Counted from the stretch's first letter, positions 27,483 to 41,018 are shown. The stretch is DNA of 64,000 nt from Oreocharis arfaki (GCA_013398015.1 VZRR01012883.1:434001-498000), one strand, 5' to 3'. Notes: generated by a model from the letters alone, not told the origin. Numbers and translations: made by a program.

Positions 27483-27978
27483 TGATGCCGTGATGATTTT
27501 TTGCCTTTTCTTTTATACCCCTTTTCATACTCTTTTATATAGCTTTATGTATTCTTAATGCTTTTTAGCCCACATACTTATAATTCCTTACGTTAGATAG
27601 CCTAGCCTTTGTTAAACCAGGAGACCAAACATCCTGGAAGCCTCACAGTCAGGGGTCAGAAAGCTCCTGACACCAAGGTCCTCTCCAGAACACATTCTGC
27701 AAACTAAGATAGGCCAATCCAGGGGGAAGGTTCCTCAAGACAGGGGGTTCACTCGAGCCTCTCACTGGGGAATCTTTGATAGATATGCTAATTTGTAAGG
27801 CCTATAACTGTGTGTGCTTTTCTAATGCGTGCATGCATGCATTTCAAGGGTACATTTTGGTACGTTCCACCGGGACGGAGTGCTGCAACTAAAGATCCTT
27901 AAATAAATACCGAGGTAAAACCCTTTTTTCCACCTAACCATGTTTAGTTCTTAATTTTAAGACCAGGAAAAGGCAACA
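27483..27978 (+). mobile_element. Solo LTR of an endogenous retrovirus (about 496 bp)
   Basis: The element begins TGATGCCGTGATG and ends AGGCAACA (TG...CA termini). It is flanked by the direct repeat CAGG at 27479-27482 and 27979-27982. Internal landmarks are a pyrimidine-rich U3 start, GGAAGCCTCACAGTCAGGGG, TCCACCGGGACGGAGTGCTG and an AATAAA signal at 27902-27907. I recognise it as a common bird LTR family, plus orientation. No internal viral sequence adjoins it on either side, so it is the product of LTR-LTR recombination. The start could instead be the TGCCG at 27486, which would break the flanking repeat. Confidence 0.8.
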
Positions 27979-29462
27979 CAGGGTTTGATTACTTTGCTGA
28001 GTTCAGCATTTCAACCATGCCAGTGCGATACGGCTGTTCCTTTGCTGGACTCAGATTCACTATAGCAAAGAAAATTTGCAAACAGTTTAGCATCAGCTGA
28101 GTTATTTAATCATGCAAATAAATCAAAGTTCATTTTGGTGGAACTGAGTATTCAGGATCATGATTCTTTTGATTTTAACGTATTATCTCTTCCTATATCG
28201 CATTATTCCTGCTCCATAGCTACTTGTGGACACCATAATCAGCATCAGCAGATGCTGTTAAGCCAAATAAAGAGGAACATTCTTTCCAAGTTTCTTTTGA
28301 AGAGACCCAGGCTTTTGAGTATCTTTGTTTTATTGCCACTTGCTTATGAGACAGCAAAACACTAAAGTCAAAACAACTTACTCAGCGGAGCAGAGAACAA
28401 AGGAAGTGGTACAGCATTTAGAATGAAAAAGGACAAACAAAGATAATAATTCACATGGTCAACAAAATGGACATCTCCTAGGACAGGTTGATGGAGTGAA
28501 GGAGTTAGCAGAGAGAGGCAGATGATTGTGATAGATCACAGCGAGAAGAAAAGACAAGACATGCTTACTGAAGCATATGAGACCCCCAGAAACCATACCA
28601 GTCAGCAAAAAATTGAAAAACAAACTGCTGGCCCTTTATTAGCTTGTTGCTTTGCCCAAAGCAGCAAGCTAAGTGTAATAAATAACCAAACCAATCAATT
28701 ACGATGTTTGGAATTAAGGCTACAGCTGAAGCCACCAGCTGCTTCCACAGCATTTGTTAAAAGTATTCTCACAGCAGCTCACAGGCTCTGCTGCTTCCTT
28801 CTCCCCTGCCCTGTCAGGGCTAAGTCTTGCAGGTACCACAGCTGGCCTGGTGATTCCTCACCCAGGCAAAGCTCCTACAGAAACTAAGGAATGAATAAAA
28901 TAACAACTGTTTTCCAGCTAACAAATGATCTTGCCCTGAACAATGAACCAAGAGTTTCTCAGAATTGAAGCTTAACAAAACACATTAATGATCCCTACCT
29001 GAGCTTGGACTTACAGCAAGCGCAGGGAGTAAAGGGTGTGAAGGCAGGACAGAAAGCCTTTCGGGATTCTCATTTGAAAACCCTACCCAGCTGCTTTGCA
29101 CAAAGAATACTCCAGGTTTTGAATCCATATTTATGTAAGGATGTCAGTATATTTGCTTAAATAACACAGAGGAGGGCACAAGCTCTGGAAAAGCCAAGCT
29201 TCTCTGCACAGCCACTCCACCCTCCCCAGCTCAGCTGTACTGGCACTGCGTTCCATCTGGAGAAGTTTGGCTTCACTACTCCACTGGTTTCTGTAAGCAC
29301 CTCACTGCACTGCTGACAGCTAAGCCAGAGCCAACACAAGCCTAAAGGCTGCTCCTGGGAGGGAGAAGGGTTTTCCAAAGCCTCCCAGTGCAGCATGTGG
29401 AAAAGGAGAAAATGGAAAAACACTGTGTGAGAAGGAACACGTGAGAAGGACTGAAGTCACGA

Positions 29463-29580
29463 TGGACAAGAATGAAAATGAGAAAGGAAGGAAGGTGAGA
29501 AAAATATGGAATGAGAGAAACTAAGAAAAAGAAGGTTAGGATAGAGAAAAGACAAGCTAAACAAAAAAGTAAAAGGGATT
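29463..29580. repeat. Purine-rich (GA/GAAA) low-complexity tract
   Basis: The plus strand is dominated by A and G, with short GGAAGGAAGG and GAGAAA runs. This gives a pyrimidine tract in the TENM4 transcript. There is no regular unit. Confidence 0.65.
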
Positions 29581-32500
29581 TGGAATAGAAAAAACAGCTG
29601 AAGCTCAGTCAGTGGTTGAGAAGACATTTTTACAGCTTGTTTCTTTGCTCTCCCTTCTTTGAGTGGAAACAAGCATAAGATATGCGGTGGTTAGATATCC
29701 CTCTTTAACCTTCATGTTCAGTCAGACTTACAATAACACGCTCTCTAAAAAGATACTTGAGCTTTGCTTTTTTCTCCTAATTGAGAAAAAGCTGAATCCC
29801 ACCACTGAATTACTCAGGGTTAATTTTAACTCAAGTAAATGTATTGCTTTCACTCCTGTCTCTGGTAGAAACGTGACTGTAATTATCTGGATAACTGTCT
29901 CTACACTGAAACCATATTATTTTTGTACAAGCGGTAGAATTACCTGTTGCAGAATTAACCATATTTTTGTGACATTCAGTGTTATGAAAAGGAGCCTTTC
30001 AGCATGAAATAATCACTGGTTTGTCAATCTTCAATAAGTCAAGGAAGATTAAGAAGAATGGAAACAGTAAAACAAACATTTAAAAAATGAATCAAACTGT
30101 TTTTCTCTTAGACTGCTGTTCCATTTCAGAGCTGACCAAGCCTTCTGTGTCCCAGCATGGCAGAACACACGGGCGTCAGGGGTTGAAGCGGCTCTGTGAC
30201 CCTGCTGGTGTAGGAAGAGGGCAAAAAAAGCTGGATGCAGCATATACTATCTGCTCTACTTGTTTGTATGGTCAAGTCCGGGACCAAACAGACCCAAGCT
30301 GTTGTTCATCTAAGAGCATTGGGACACTTTTGAGTGTTGTAGTGATTTAATACCCAAAGAACAGGTTCACAGGTCTGGAAGTGAGATCTAGTATTCTGAC
30401 TGAAGTTCCCAGTGGTTTGCAGTATCACAAACCCACTTCATTTACACATACATACCCAGGTCACTCAGCCATGCACCACAGGGCAAGGACAGAGGGATTC
30501 CTGCAAGGCCACTTCTTGCATGGACTTTGGCAGTTACCTTGTGACCAAAAACTCTGTACAGCACTCCGTGTCATTCCTAGTGTCTGAAATTATTTCCTAC
30601 ACATTTCCTAACGCTTTCCATCTGTGGCTTAAAACTCTCATTCAGGAAATGGAAAACCTGCCTTCATAAATCATCTTTTGCCCAAATGAATGTGAATTTG
30701 CACACCAGGACAGGACTGCAGTCACGTGGGAACAGAGAATCCTGCACACCAGGCTCTCCATAACCCAGACGGATTAGAGCTGCTGTGCAGTTAGAAATGT
30801 AAAATTAACAGGTCACGAAGGAATGGGGCCTGAAAGGCAGCTTGATTACTTGTTGTTTAAGTGAAGACTCAGCCTGTGGCTGGGAGGTCCCATGGCTCTG
30901 CTTCCTGCCTGTTGATTTATTTGACACAAGACAATAGTTAAGAAAAATAAAAAAGGCACCAGGAGGGACATTTAGAGTAATGCTCACTATTGTAAATTCC
31001 CAGTTTGCCTCCCTTCCTAACTGCTCAATGATCCACCTTCAATGAGAAAAAAGGGTTTTCAAACCTTCACAGGCTGGGCTTGAAGGCACTTTGCTGGGCT
31101 GGGATGCTGTTGCTTCATCTAAGAACTGGAAAATTCATATCCATCCATCTCAGGGTTAAGGGAGGAAGAATTTTGCTGATAAACCAGAGAGATATCTGTG
31201 TTGTGTTTGTTTGTGGGACTTTTTTAGGACCTTGAATGTCCTAAAGTATGACATAGGTGCTTCCACAGCCAGCTCAGTACAGACACAGGCTATGGGATAC
31301 ATCTAGTAATTCCTGGGACTCTACCTGCTGCCTGACTATTGCTTCACATTCACACTATGCAAGTACCAGAAGTGGTTCTTTTAGAAATAATTGATGTCTT
31401 CTCCTTCTCTCAATCAGAATCACCACGTGCAAAGGAGGAATACAAATGATACAGAGCTTCCTAGAAAACAAAGCATTGTGCTAATCACCTAAAATCCTGG
31501 CTGAAAATGCATTTACTTCTTTGATTTGACACTAACTAGTTATTCCTTGGCCCCTCCTGATTGAAGAAGAGCTGTATCAATGATTTCCAAGACAGAAGGA
31601 GATGGTCTTCCAAATAGTATTAGCTTCTTCTTAGGAGAACAGTTTATATTTTAATTTAGTTCCTAATTGTTCTTAATAAGGAAGAAGAAAGGCTTCCAGC
31701 TGAAGCACCACATTTCTTTGAAACCTTCAAGGAAGTGACTAGAAAGGCATGTTATAAAATGAAGCACTTAAACTCAATGTTTGTTCAACGCGAAGAGTCA
31801 GCACTTCCTATTCAATGTCTTCCTAATTACCCCTGAGGATCAAAGTCTTTCGAATGATTGCCTGTCCATTCAAACCATTAACAGATGATCATTGGCCCCT
31901 CTAGTGCTACAGTAGCTTGTAATTTCTTGCAGGAAAGGGAAAATACAGTTTTACATGGGCATTTTTAAATATTTTTAATGCATATTTAAAGGAAGACTTT
32001 AAAAAAAATGTTAACGTACAGAAAAAAAAATAGACATAGAAGTGGCACGGCTTATCCGAGGAGCTGCCTGCTTAAGTATCTTGGGCAATTTCCTTTACCA
32101 CCTATACCAATTTCAAACAGAACAGGAAGTGGAAAGATGGACCTCAGCAGCACTTGGCTGCTATTAGGCAGCCTACTGCACCAAACAAACTTATTTCAGC
32201 TCTCACAGCTCTGGTAAATTTGGTGTTACACATGCTCAGGCCTTTCTCAGCAAAATAAAATTTTCCCTTCTAGATACCCTTTCTGGCAGAGACCTTATTA
32301 CTATAAATATTCCTGAGATATTTCTTCAAGATCAAAGTCAATTATAAGATGGTCCCACTATACCTCTAAATGGAGTTTTAATTTGTGTATATAATATTAG
32401 AAATAATGGTCTTCCCACTGGGGTACTCACTTCAATTAGAGAAATGAGGACAGGCAGCTCTACCAGAGGACCTCTTATCCTGCTCTGCATTTACAAAGTT

Positions 32501-34390
32501 CTGGGCTAGCCTGTTGTGGACAATATAATTTTACAAATGCCATTTTATTACACACATATAAAGTGTGAGGCACTAATTAAAAATGGTGTAATTTACATAG
32601 GTAAATCAACAAGCTCTCACATGCTTCCTTCCTTGTTATCTCAACTAGGTAACTGTCAGAAAACCTGCCTTCCAAAAATAATACAATAAGTTGCCTAAAG
32701 TCTAAAAAACACAGTTTGCTGTGCAGATGTCATAAAATACATCTCTCTTCGTCTAACACCCCAGCACAACAGAGGTGGGATCAGAGTTTAAATCAAATAT
32801 CCCAGCTTAGGAATCAACATCTAAATATTGCTGTAGAATTTGATGTGTGAGCTGATCTCTCAGATGGCTGCCTGCTCATCTGTCCTTCTGAACACGAACA
32901 TGATTTTATCATAGTACAACAAGTAAATGTCTTTGAGAGGACTGCTTGTGTTTTAATCCTAAAATCAGCTGAAAACTGCATTAGTGTTGTTAGTCACTAT
33001 GCATATTCCAAAAGCACCAGAGTCCCAGTCGGGCTGTGCTAGTTGATATAAGAAAATTTAACAAAATGACAATCTCAGAATCCCTTGATGTCCAAAGAAC
33101 AGGTTTAACTTGAGCTTTACTTAGCCTAAGTAAATCTAGTAACTTCAAGAGGATGATGGAGGTGTTTCAAGTTCAGTACAAATTTACACATTTTGTAGAT
33201 CTGGGCCAGAGTGCTCATCAGCATTATCAAAACTGAGCTCTAAAGCAGAATCCTATCAGCCCTGAGACTGTTGGAACAGATATGAAGAAATTTTAACTGT
33301 ACATGTGTTCAGGAGCCTTGTGTTGTTTTAGCTGCTTTGGATGATGAAAACACAGGTATGTTTAAAGGAGGCTAATTTTTCTTTACATATACTAGAAAAA
33401 CAAACATTGTTCCAATTAGGAGAGGGGGAAAAAAATCCTTTTTTTTTCCTGTACAAAAGCTTGGCAAATGGATACAAATGCATGGTCTGAGAAAGCCGAT
33501 AAAGTGGGTGACACAGCACAATTAACAACATGTGAATTTTTTTTCTGTCCAGAGACCACGACCATGAGCAAAATCCAGCACAGTACTTTCAGGGGCTACA
33601 AATCTAAGTGGATGGCTCAGATCAGTGTGAAAAGCTCTCTCAATAACAAAACTTAACGCAACTTGATCATTTGTTCCCTTGGACTTAGTAATAAATCCAG
33701 CACACAGATTAAGGCAAGTGCTAGCAAGTGTAACCCACGTTGTTCTAGAAAGACCCACAACCATCTTTAATTTTACCAAAAAAAAGCATTTGCTAAAAAA
33801 CCTTGAAGTTTGCCAAGTCAAGCACTCAAAAATGAGCAAAGAACAGAATTAAGATTACTTGTGTGATTTTTCATCAGCCCCTGTCTGCATATGTACTCTG
33901 TAATAGCCTTTAATTCCCTCATCACAGGCTATTTTTTCCACTGGCCCAATGCTGAGCAGAACAATTGCACAGAAATTGCCACTCAACCCTGGCAACTCCA
34001 GCATTGTAGCATGTTCAATTGCTTTCTAGGGATGCCATATGTGCAGTGTGCTTGGTAGCAGTAGGAGGGGGTTAGAAAGGGAAGGAATACACTCAGCACA
34101 GACAGTTCTGCTGCTGCACTCTAACTAGGTCCTTACTGAGCATGTGTGAACTCAGAGTTTCTAGTTTCTAGTAGCCGGCTCTGGGTGGATCAGGGATGTG
34201 ATAAAGTACACACTTTGTTAGGCTTGTTCTCTCTAATAAAAAAAAAAGAGATGTCCCAATTCTCCACTACCCTAGTACTTTCGCAATATAAATAGAAAAC
34301 AACAGTAGATACACTAGTAGAATTTTGCCTAAATGAATGACAACATCAGCAGGCGGATCCAGACCCCTACTCCCACATGTGTATTTAGGG

Positions 34391-34890
34391 CATAGAATCA
34401 CAGAATCGCAGACGTTGGAAATGACCTCTAAGATCATCAAGTCCAACCACTAACCCAGCACTGACATGTTCACTACTAAACCATGTCTCCATCTGCCACA
34501 TCCACATGCCTTTTGAACACTTCCAAGCATGGTGATTTCACCATAGGCAGCCTGTTCCCGTTTCACCATGGACAGCCCTTTAAATGAAGAAACCCTTCCT
34601 AATATACAATCTAAACCTCCCCTGATGCAATTTAAAGACATTTCCTCTGGTCCTGTCACTGGCTGCCTGGGAGAAGAGACTGACCCCCACCCGGCTACAC
34701 CCTCCTTTCAGGGAGTTGTGGAGAGTGATAGATCCCCACTGAGCCTCCTTTCCTCCAGGCTAAACAGCCCCAGCTCCCTCAGCTGCTCCCCATCAGACTT
34801 GTGCTCCAGCCCTTCTCCACCTCTATTGCCCTTCTCTGGACATGCTCCAGCACCTCAATGTCTTTCTTGTGTTGAGAGGTCCAAACATTC
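34391..34890 (-). mobile_element. CR1 3' end, minus orientation
   Basis: The plus strand reads CATAGAATCACAGAATCGCA, TGACCTCTAAGATCATCAAG, TCCAACCACTAACCCAGCAC, then TCCAGGCTAAACAGCCCCAG and GCTCCAGCCCTTCTCCACCT. This is the antisense of an avian CR1 of about 500 bp. It belongs to a different CR1 subgroup from the copies whose plus strand starts GGTTTGGGTTAGAAGGGACC. Confidence 0.92.
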
Positions 34891-37479
34891 CCTTGTGATA
34901 ACTTAGGCCATGATAATTTTGTTTTATCACTAAATACAAATGTATCAAAGTGATTGCTCGGGAACACAGCACACCGCTCTGCCCCTTCATCCCCAAAGAC
35001 TAAGTTGATAGTAGTGAATTAAACAATACTAAGCAGTTTAACTTGACAGTCTGTAACATTTATTTGTTAGAAGGTACTCTATTGTGATATTGGCTCTGGT
35101 TAGCCAATACCTTCTAAATATACCTTCAGCTAGCAAGGACCAGAGATCATTCTTAATAGATAGCTTGGGTCTGAATACCCATGAGTTTAACAGTAGAGAA
35201 ATGTATCCATTCCGGACCAGTTGGGTGCCCAGAATGGTTCCACATACATGTTCCACAACCTGGAGCAGTCCATGATGCAGTCTGACTGGGGAAAGTGTAG
35301 TAAAATAAATAAATAGTTACTAACCACCAGGATTAATGCTGTTTGAAATATCATTATGCTAAGATTGAGGGATTTTTTTTTTTTTTACCAAAAGCCTCAG
35401 GAAACTCTTTTTGATGCTTGATTTCATCATAATTTCTGCCATAATTAAAAGAGATTCTGCTTCACTGATAGTTCAATTAGATTTTCTTTTGAAATACTTA
35501 GGGTAAGCATAGCCATCATCTCTGCTAACTGCCTGGTTCTGCTTTGCTTTTTAAAGAGTCTCTTTGCATAAAGAAGTGATGCTGCAGCTGTACTAGGTAA
35601 GCAAGGTGAGATGCTGCTGCTGTGTCTCGTGGTACCAGACTTGAAAACGGCCAACAACATATCCTGTTCTCATCATCTTTCTAGGCAAAAGCTTTTGACT
35701 GCACTAGGGACAGGCTTGGAAGTTAAGGTATGGTAAAATCAAAGAGAGAGGAAGATAGGAAATGCTGGAGATGATTGAGAGTTTATAGGTTAGCAATGAA
35801 ACACAAAGATTCAACAACCTCTACCTATAGAGCACCAGATTCTACTATCTCAAAAAGAAGTATGTAAGTGGTCCTTCTGGAGCTTTTAAGTTTCAGCATA
35901 AACAGTTGTCTGAAATCTTGACATAGAGGAAAAGAGTGGATTGGACTTTCTGTTCATTATTTTACAGGTCATCTAGGATGCTACCTGGGCAGTATACTTA
36001 ACAACACCACTTCACCCTGTAAATATGTCTATCTACCACATAGCTCAACTTTAACCACAGGTAAAAACCTCAGAGAATGCATTGCTGCACACAGTTCAAT
36101 AGAAATGTATGACCTGGCTGCAAAGCAGGCTTTGAAGCCATCTTCTAATTTATGCTAGAAAAGGATGGGAGAGAAACACTAAATTATAACCGAGGAGCAT
36201 TTTTCACTGCCAGTGACATCCCTAATTGAGATTACTCTATGACTAGTTATCCACAGAATTGTATGGTATTTAAAAGCATTGAAAAAAAGCCCATTACAGG
36301 AAACAATTCTTTCTGTCTCCACTTAACTGCAATTAAATTACGTTATTTCACACTAATTAGTATGAAATAAAAACACGGACTCAAGGAGAACTCCTTCCAC
36401 AAGACATATAAAGATCCATAAAAGTGATTCTTTTTCAGCATCTGTGTGCAAAGGTCAATCTAAGTCGTGAAATAAAGATTATAGCAGCACATCTGTGCCA
36501 CTGTCATAAAGACAAGGCCAGCACTTCTGGAGTCAGCCTGCTGTTATTTTCTTTTCTGGGGGCTTATAGCAACTATAAAACCTCACTAAAAGCAACTGAT
36601 AAAAGCTTATGGGTTGAGAGCCTGTATCTCACCATTTAATAAAAACAGATGGAATTACATTAATCTTTCCTTGTATTAAAGATTCTTAATTTTACAGAAG
36701 GATCAGGCATCTAAAGGGCCAACAGATGCATGGTTTCATGGCACACTGATGCAGACTCCCAGATCAGATGGAGCCCTCTGGATACAGAGCCATAACCTGC
36801 TTTCAACTGGTTAAATAATCAGTTATATCAGCGGTCTACTTCTGAATGGAAGTCATTCCTCCAATGATCCCACAATGATGAAAGAGGATCAGACTTCGAC
36901 AAAAGGACCTCTTCAATCAGTGCCAAAATAAAACAATAAGCAGAAATAAAAAAGGTAATATACAAAAGCTCGGAACAATAGGGAAACAGAGTAATCTATA
37001 CAAATCTGAAGCCATGGAGAGAGGGGAAAAGAAGCTGAGGACATCAAGAAAAAAAACACATGGCTTGAAAAAAACCCAAAGAACAATAGAACTTTTTTTT
37101 AAGTGTACTGAAACCCAGCAAAATGAGCAGCAATATTGATGGAGATGGGGAAACTGTTAATAATGTTGTAGGTAAAGACTAAAGTGTTCAGTAAGAATTT
37201 TTGTCCTACTTTTTGAAAATAACTACAATAATGCAATTATTTCACAGGAAGTAAGGTTTTTTTTTCCCAGACCGTTAATAACCAGGAATTATATTAAACT
37301 ACATCTATTCAAGGACAAACATTTTTAAATCTGCAGGCTCATTTAACTTGTACTCAGTAAAGAAGGAGGAAGAATCTGACTCACTGATTAATACTGAACC
37401 AGCTACCAAGAAATTAGAACAGGCTTAATGCTGTATAAATATTTAGGAAGGGAAAAGGACAGGATGCAACTCACTTGGT

Positions 37480-38480
37480 TTGGGTAGTCTGAAACCTATT
37501 AGACAAAATAACGGAAAACATAGAATTGAACTGATAAAGAATAAAGAAAGTGAATGTATGGTATCTTAGGCCAACCATATGGCTTTTCTGAAAAACAGAT
37601 CTTAAGAAATAGTTACTCATTCTTTGACAAGATTACAGTTTAGTAAGACATTTGATTTAATTTGATCTGATTAAAGAAACAAGCATTTTCCAATGGTAAA
37701 AAGGCATGTATTCATATATTTAAAAACCAACTGAAAGATGTTAAAATTTTCATTGCTGGTGAATAACCATCACATGTTACAATTTCTTGTGAAGTTCAAC
37801 AACTGATGGTTGGCCTGAAATTATTCAACAATTACATCAGTGTTATGCAAGTAAATATAGAATCATGGATCACTAAACATGTAGATGACTCGAACACTTC
37901 AAGTGAGAAATACAATGATGAGGGCAGAACAGACAAATAGAAGAGCAGGGCAGTAACTAAATTTGAGTGATTCCAACAAAAAGTGTCAATGGCCAGCCTA
38001 TACACTTTGGATAACGGATCACAAAATGTGCCCATGAAATGGGACACTGGCAACTGGAAAACAGAGACTGCAAATGACTTAAGGAGAAAGCACAAGAAGA
38101 TGCTGTGTAACAATATCCTAATGAAACTTTCATAGCCCAGAAAGACCTAATGAGATCCTTACACGTGCAAGCTGGGAAAAAGCCAGCTGAAGTAGGAACG
38201 TGACTTAGCTATGTAAAACGGGTAGAGTAACTAGCTGGAGTCTGCTGGGCTCCGATGTGCAAAGAGGTCAGCCTACACGATGTGATAGTGTTTATGGATT
38301 TTAACATCGAAAACTGAGAGAAGAGTTTTAAATGAAAATTATGGGAATCCTCAGGCTTCCTCCTGCCTCCAATAAACACTGAATTAGCTGAGAAAAGATG
38401 AACACTTGACCAGGATATTTATCACTGTAGATTTGAAGAAGTACTAACCACTTAGCAAAGCAGAATTTTTGCTGCTAAGT
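37480..38480 (+). mobile_element. Ancient CR1-like LINE relic covering the reverse-transcriptase region
   Basis: This is heavily decayed, but fragments are in sense order. AGTAAGACATTTGATTTAAT (near 37640) resembles the SKxFDL reverse-transcriptase segment of CR1-type LINEs. GTAGATGACTCGAACACTTC (near 37880) resembles the FADDT catalytic segment, with the frame broken. AACTGGAAAACAGAGACTGC follows. A clear CR1 3' portion in the same orientation starts at 38630, so the two may be one old insertion. Recognition is by eye on short matches. Confidence 0.5.
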
Positions 38481-38629
38481 TCAGAATATATTGACACCAC
38501 ATGGAACACCTACATTTTAGTACTTTCCAGTTTCCACAGATTGGGCAAGTCTAGCAAAATTAGCAGGTCTGCAGTATCTTCTGCTCTACTTTTCCAGTAA
38601 TATTTTCTTGCATCAGTGTCTCTCCTTTG

Positions 38630-39066
38630 AGTCCAGAAAGGGAAATGAAGGGTCTAGAGAGTAAGTCCTATGAAGAGTGGCTGAGGGAGCTAGGGGTGTT
38701 TATCCGGGAGAAAAGGAGACTCAAACGGGGACCTTATTGCTCTGTACAACCATCTGAAAGGAGGCTGTAGCCAGGTGGGGGTTGGCCTCTTCACCTAGGC
38801 AACTAGGGACAGGACAAGAGGACACAGTCTCCAGCTATGCCAGAGGAGGTTCAGGTTAGACAACAGGAAGAATTTCTTCACAGAAAGGGCCGTTAAGCAT
38901 TGAAACAGACTGCCTAGGGATGTGGTGGAGTCACACCTCTGGTGCTCCAGAAACAACTTCACGTGGCACTTTATGCCATAGTTTATTTGGCATTGTCATG
39001 TTTCATCAAAGGTTGGACATGATGATCTTAGAGGTCTTTCCCAGCCTAAGTGATTCCGTGATTCTT
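38630..39066 (+). mobile_element. CR1 3' portion, plus orientation
   Basis: Sense-strand CR1 landmarks are GAAAAGGAGACTCAAACGGG, GAAAGGAGGCTGTAGCCAGG, GTGGGGGTTGGCCTCTTCAC, CAGAGGAGGTTCAGGTTAGA and AATTTCTTCACAGAAAGGGC. The 3' end is GTGATTCCGTGATTCTT. It is diverged and may continue leftward into the relic at 37480-38480. Confidence 0.9.
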
Positions 39067-39536
39067 TCAAAAGTATATCCATCATGGCGTACTTCTCTAA
39101 TCACAACGCTTTTAATGTCAGGTTACAGATCTTATTTAGATGGAAACAGTGAATGTTCCTTAATGGAGTTTCTATGGCAAGTTTTTTAACACCCACCTGA
39201 ATGAACTGATCTTCACAAGAATAACTTTAAAGTGGCATCTTGTACCTTTATCACATTTATTTTAAAGCTGTGGATAAATCACTTGTACTTCCTTTGCTCG
39301 AAATTATAAAGCTAAGGCTAGCTGCTATCCAAACATACACTGGAAAATTCAGAGCAAAAAAAAAGATGCACACAATTATCCAATAATACAAAGAGCTCTT
39401 GCTGACTTAGTAGGTGATAGAAAATAAAAGATCTAAGTTGTAATTCATACCACCATGCACTTAAAGCTGCAGCAAAAGACAACAAAACAGGCAGAAACTA
39501 AGACTGAAAGTAACCCCTAGTGGTTTTAATTTACAG

Positions 39537-39797
39537 AGAATCCTAGAATGCTTTGGGTTAGAAGGGACCCCCCCCTGAAAAAAGGCCATCTAGTTCCAAC
39601 CACCCTGCCATGGGCAGGGACACCTTCCATTAGATCAAGTTGCTCAGAGCCCCATCCAACCTGGCCTTGGACACTTCCAGGGATGGGGCAGCCACAGCTT
39701 CTCCGGCAACCTGTGCCAGTGTCTCACCACCCTCACAGTGAAAATTTTCTTTCCAGTATCTATCTAAACCTACTCTCTTTCAGTTTAAGGCCACTGA
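39537..39797 (-). mobile_element. CR1 3' end, minus orientation
   Basis: The plus strand reads AGAATCCTAGAATGCTTTGG, then a C-run expansion (ACCCCCCCCTG), then CCTGCCATGGGCAGGGACAC, CCTGGCCTTGGACACTTCCA and CTCACCACCCTCACAGTGAA. It is about 260 bp and lies only about 470 bp from an oppositely oriented CR1. Confidence 0.92.
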
Positions 39798-40989
39798 TCT
39801 AATTTTGTGTCTTTCTCTTTTCTCTGATACTTACTCTCCCTGTGTCCATGCACGTAGAGAGGGAGGTGGGGCAATGTCAGTAAAGAGGTGAGGCTGAAAC
39901 ATTTTAGTCACTATTTCTTTGTGGCCAGGGAAAGTTTCTTTTGCCAGATTCCTGGAGGCAGCTTTCCTGACCTCACTGCTACTCACCAACCTCTTGTAAA
40001 CTTTACACACAGCAGCTGCCCTTGCTGGTTCTCTAACACAGTGAAGTATGACTGAGGTCAACCCAGAATCCTGTGATCTTCCCATCTGTAACTCCATGCA
40101 CTTTTGAGTAGTCAGACAGAAGCTCAAGTTGATGGTATCCCTCCATGAGGCTGAGACTGTTTTCATGCCTTAGCCTTCCTGAGAAAATTCAGAGGGACAA
40201 AATTTGGGGCTCAACAACAAAAAAGATAATTCAAAACTGGATTGAAGGGTTAACATCTATCATGATTTATATTTTGTCTTTAGTCATCTCCAGAACCAGG
40301 AATTTTTTAAATATATGCAGATTTTTCCAGGGCTAGTCCAGATCCTGTTGCAGACACTGGGCCCAACGTCACTGACTCTGACTGCATTTGAACCAGTGCT
40401 GAAGCAAATGGAGTTCCTGCAGTTTAAGAGGAGCATGTACATGAGAAGAATAAGGTCTGTATTTCCTAAACGTCAGGGGTATGAAAAGAAGAGCTAGATG
40501 TCATTTAAACTGTCCTGCTTAGTGAGGGAGTAGCACTAACCCCTCTTGTCCCACCAGTGTTTGTCTGCATTTGGTACAAGAAGAGCCAGCTTTAATAGAA
40601 AAAACACCACATATTCAAGTTCTACTATACAGGGAAAAAATGGTAGTGCTGAGTCGTGATGATGGTCCCTCTCAAGCAGTGTCCTGGAATGTCGTTTTAC
40701 AAACATTTATAATACACAAAATGTATCACTGGTAATACTAAAGCACCTTTTAGACTGGATCTGACATTTTTATTGAATAAGGGTGAAATTAAGTAAATGA
40801 GTTTGCAGTTACTGAGTGAACAGACTACAGCGATTTTGCAAAGATGTGAAAGAACCAAGAAAGGACCTCAAAGCTCTGCTTTAGGTAACAGATTGACTTC
40901 ATAACATAAAGGCTTTGCTAGAACAGATTGTTTAGCTCCCATTTCTGTGGTTTATCAAAGACAAGATGGAAATAGAAAACATTCAAAGA

Positions 40990-41018
40990 TTTTGATTTAC
41001 AATCCTTGTAAATCAAAA
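40990..41018. repeat. Perfect inverted repeat, 13-bp arms and 3-nt loop
   Basis: The left arm TTTTGATTTACAA (40990-41002) and right arm TTGTAAATCAAAA (41006-41018) are exact reverse complements around TCC. The flanking bases do not extend the pairing. No related sequence was noticed elsewhere in the window. Confidence 0.9.
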
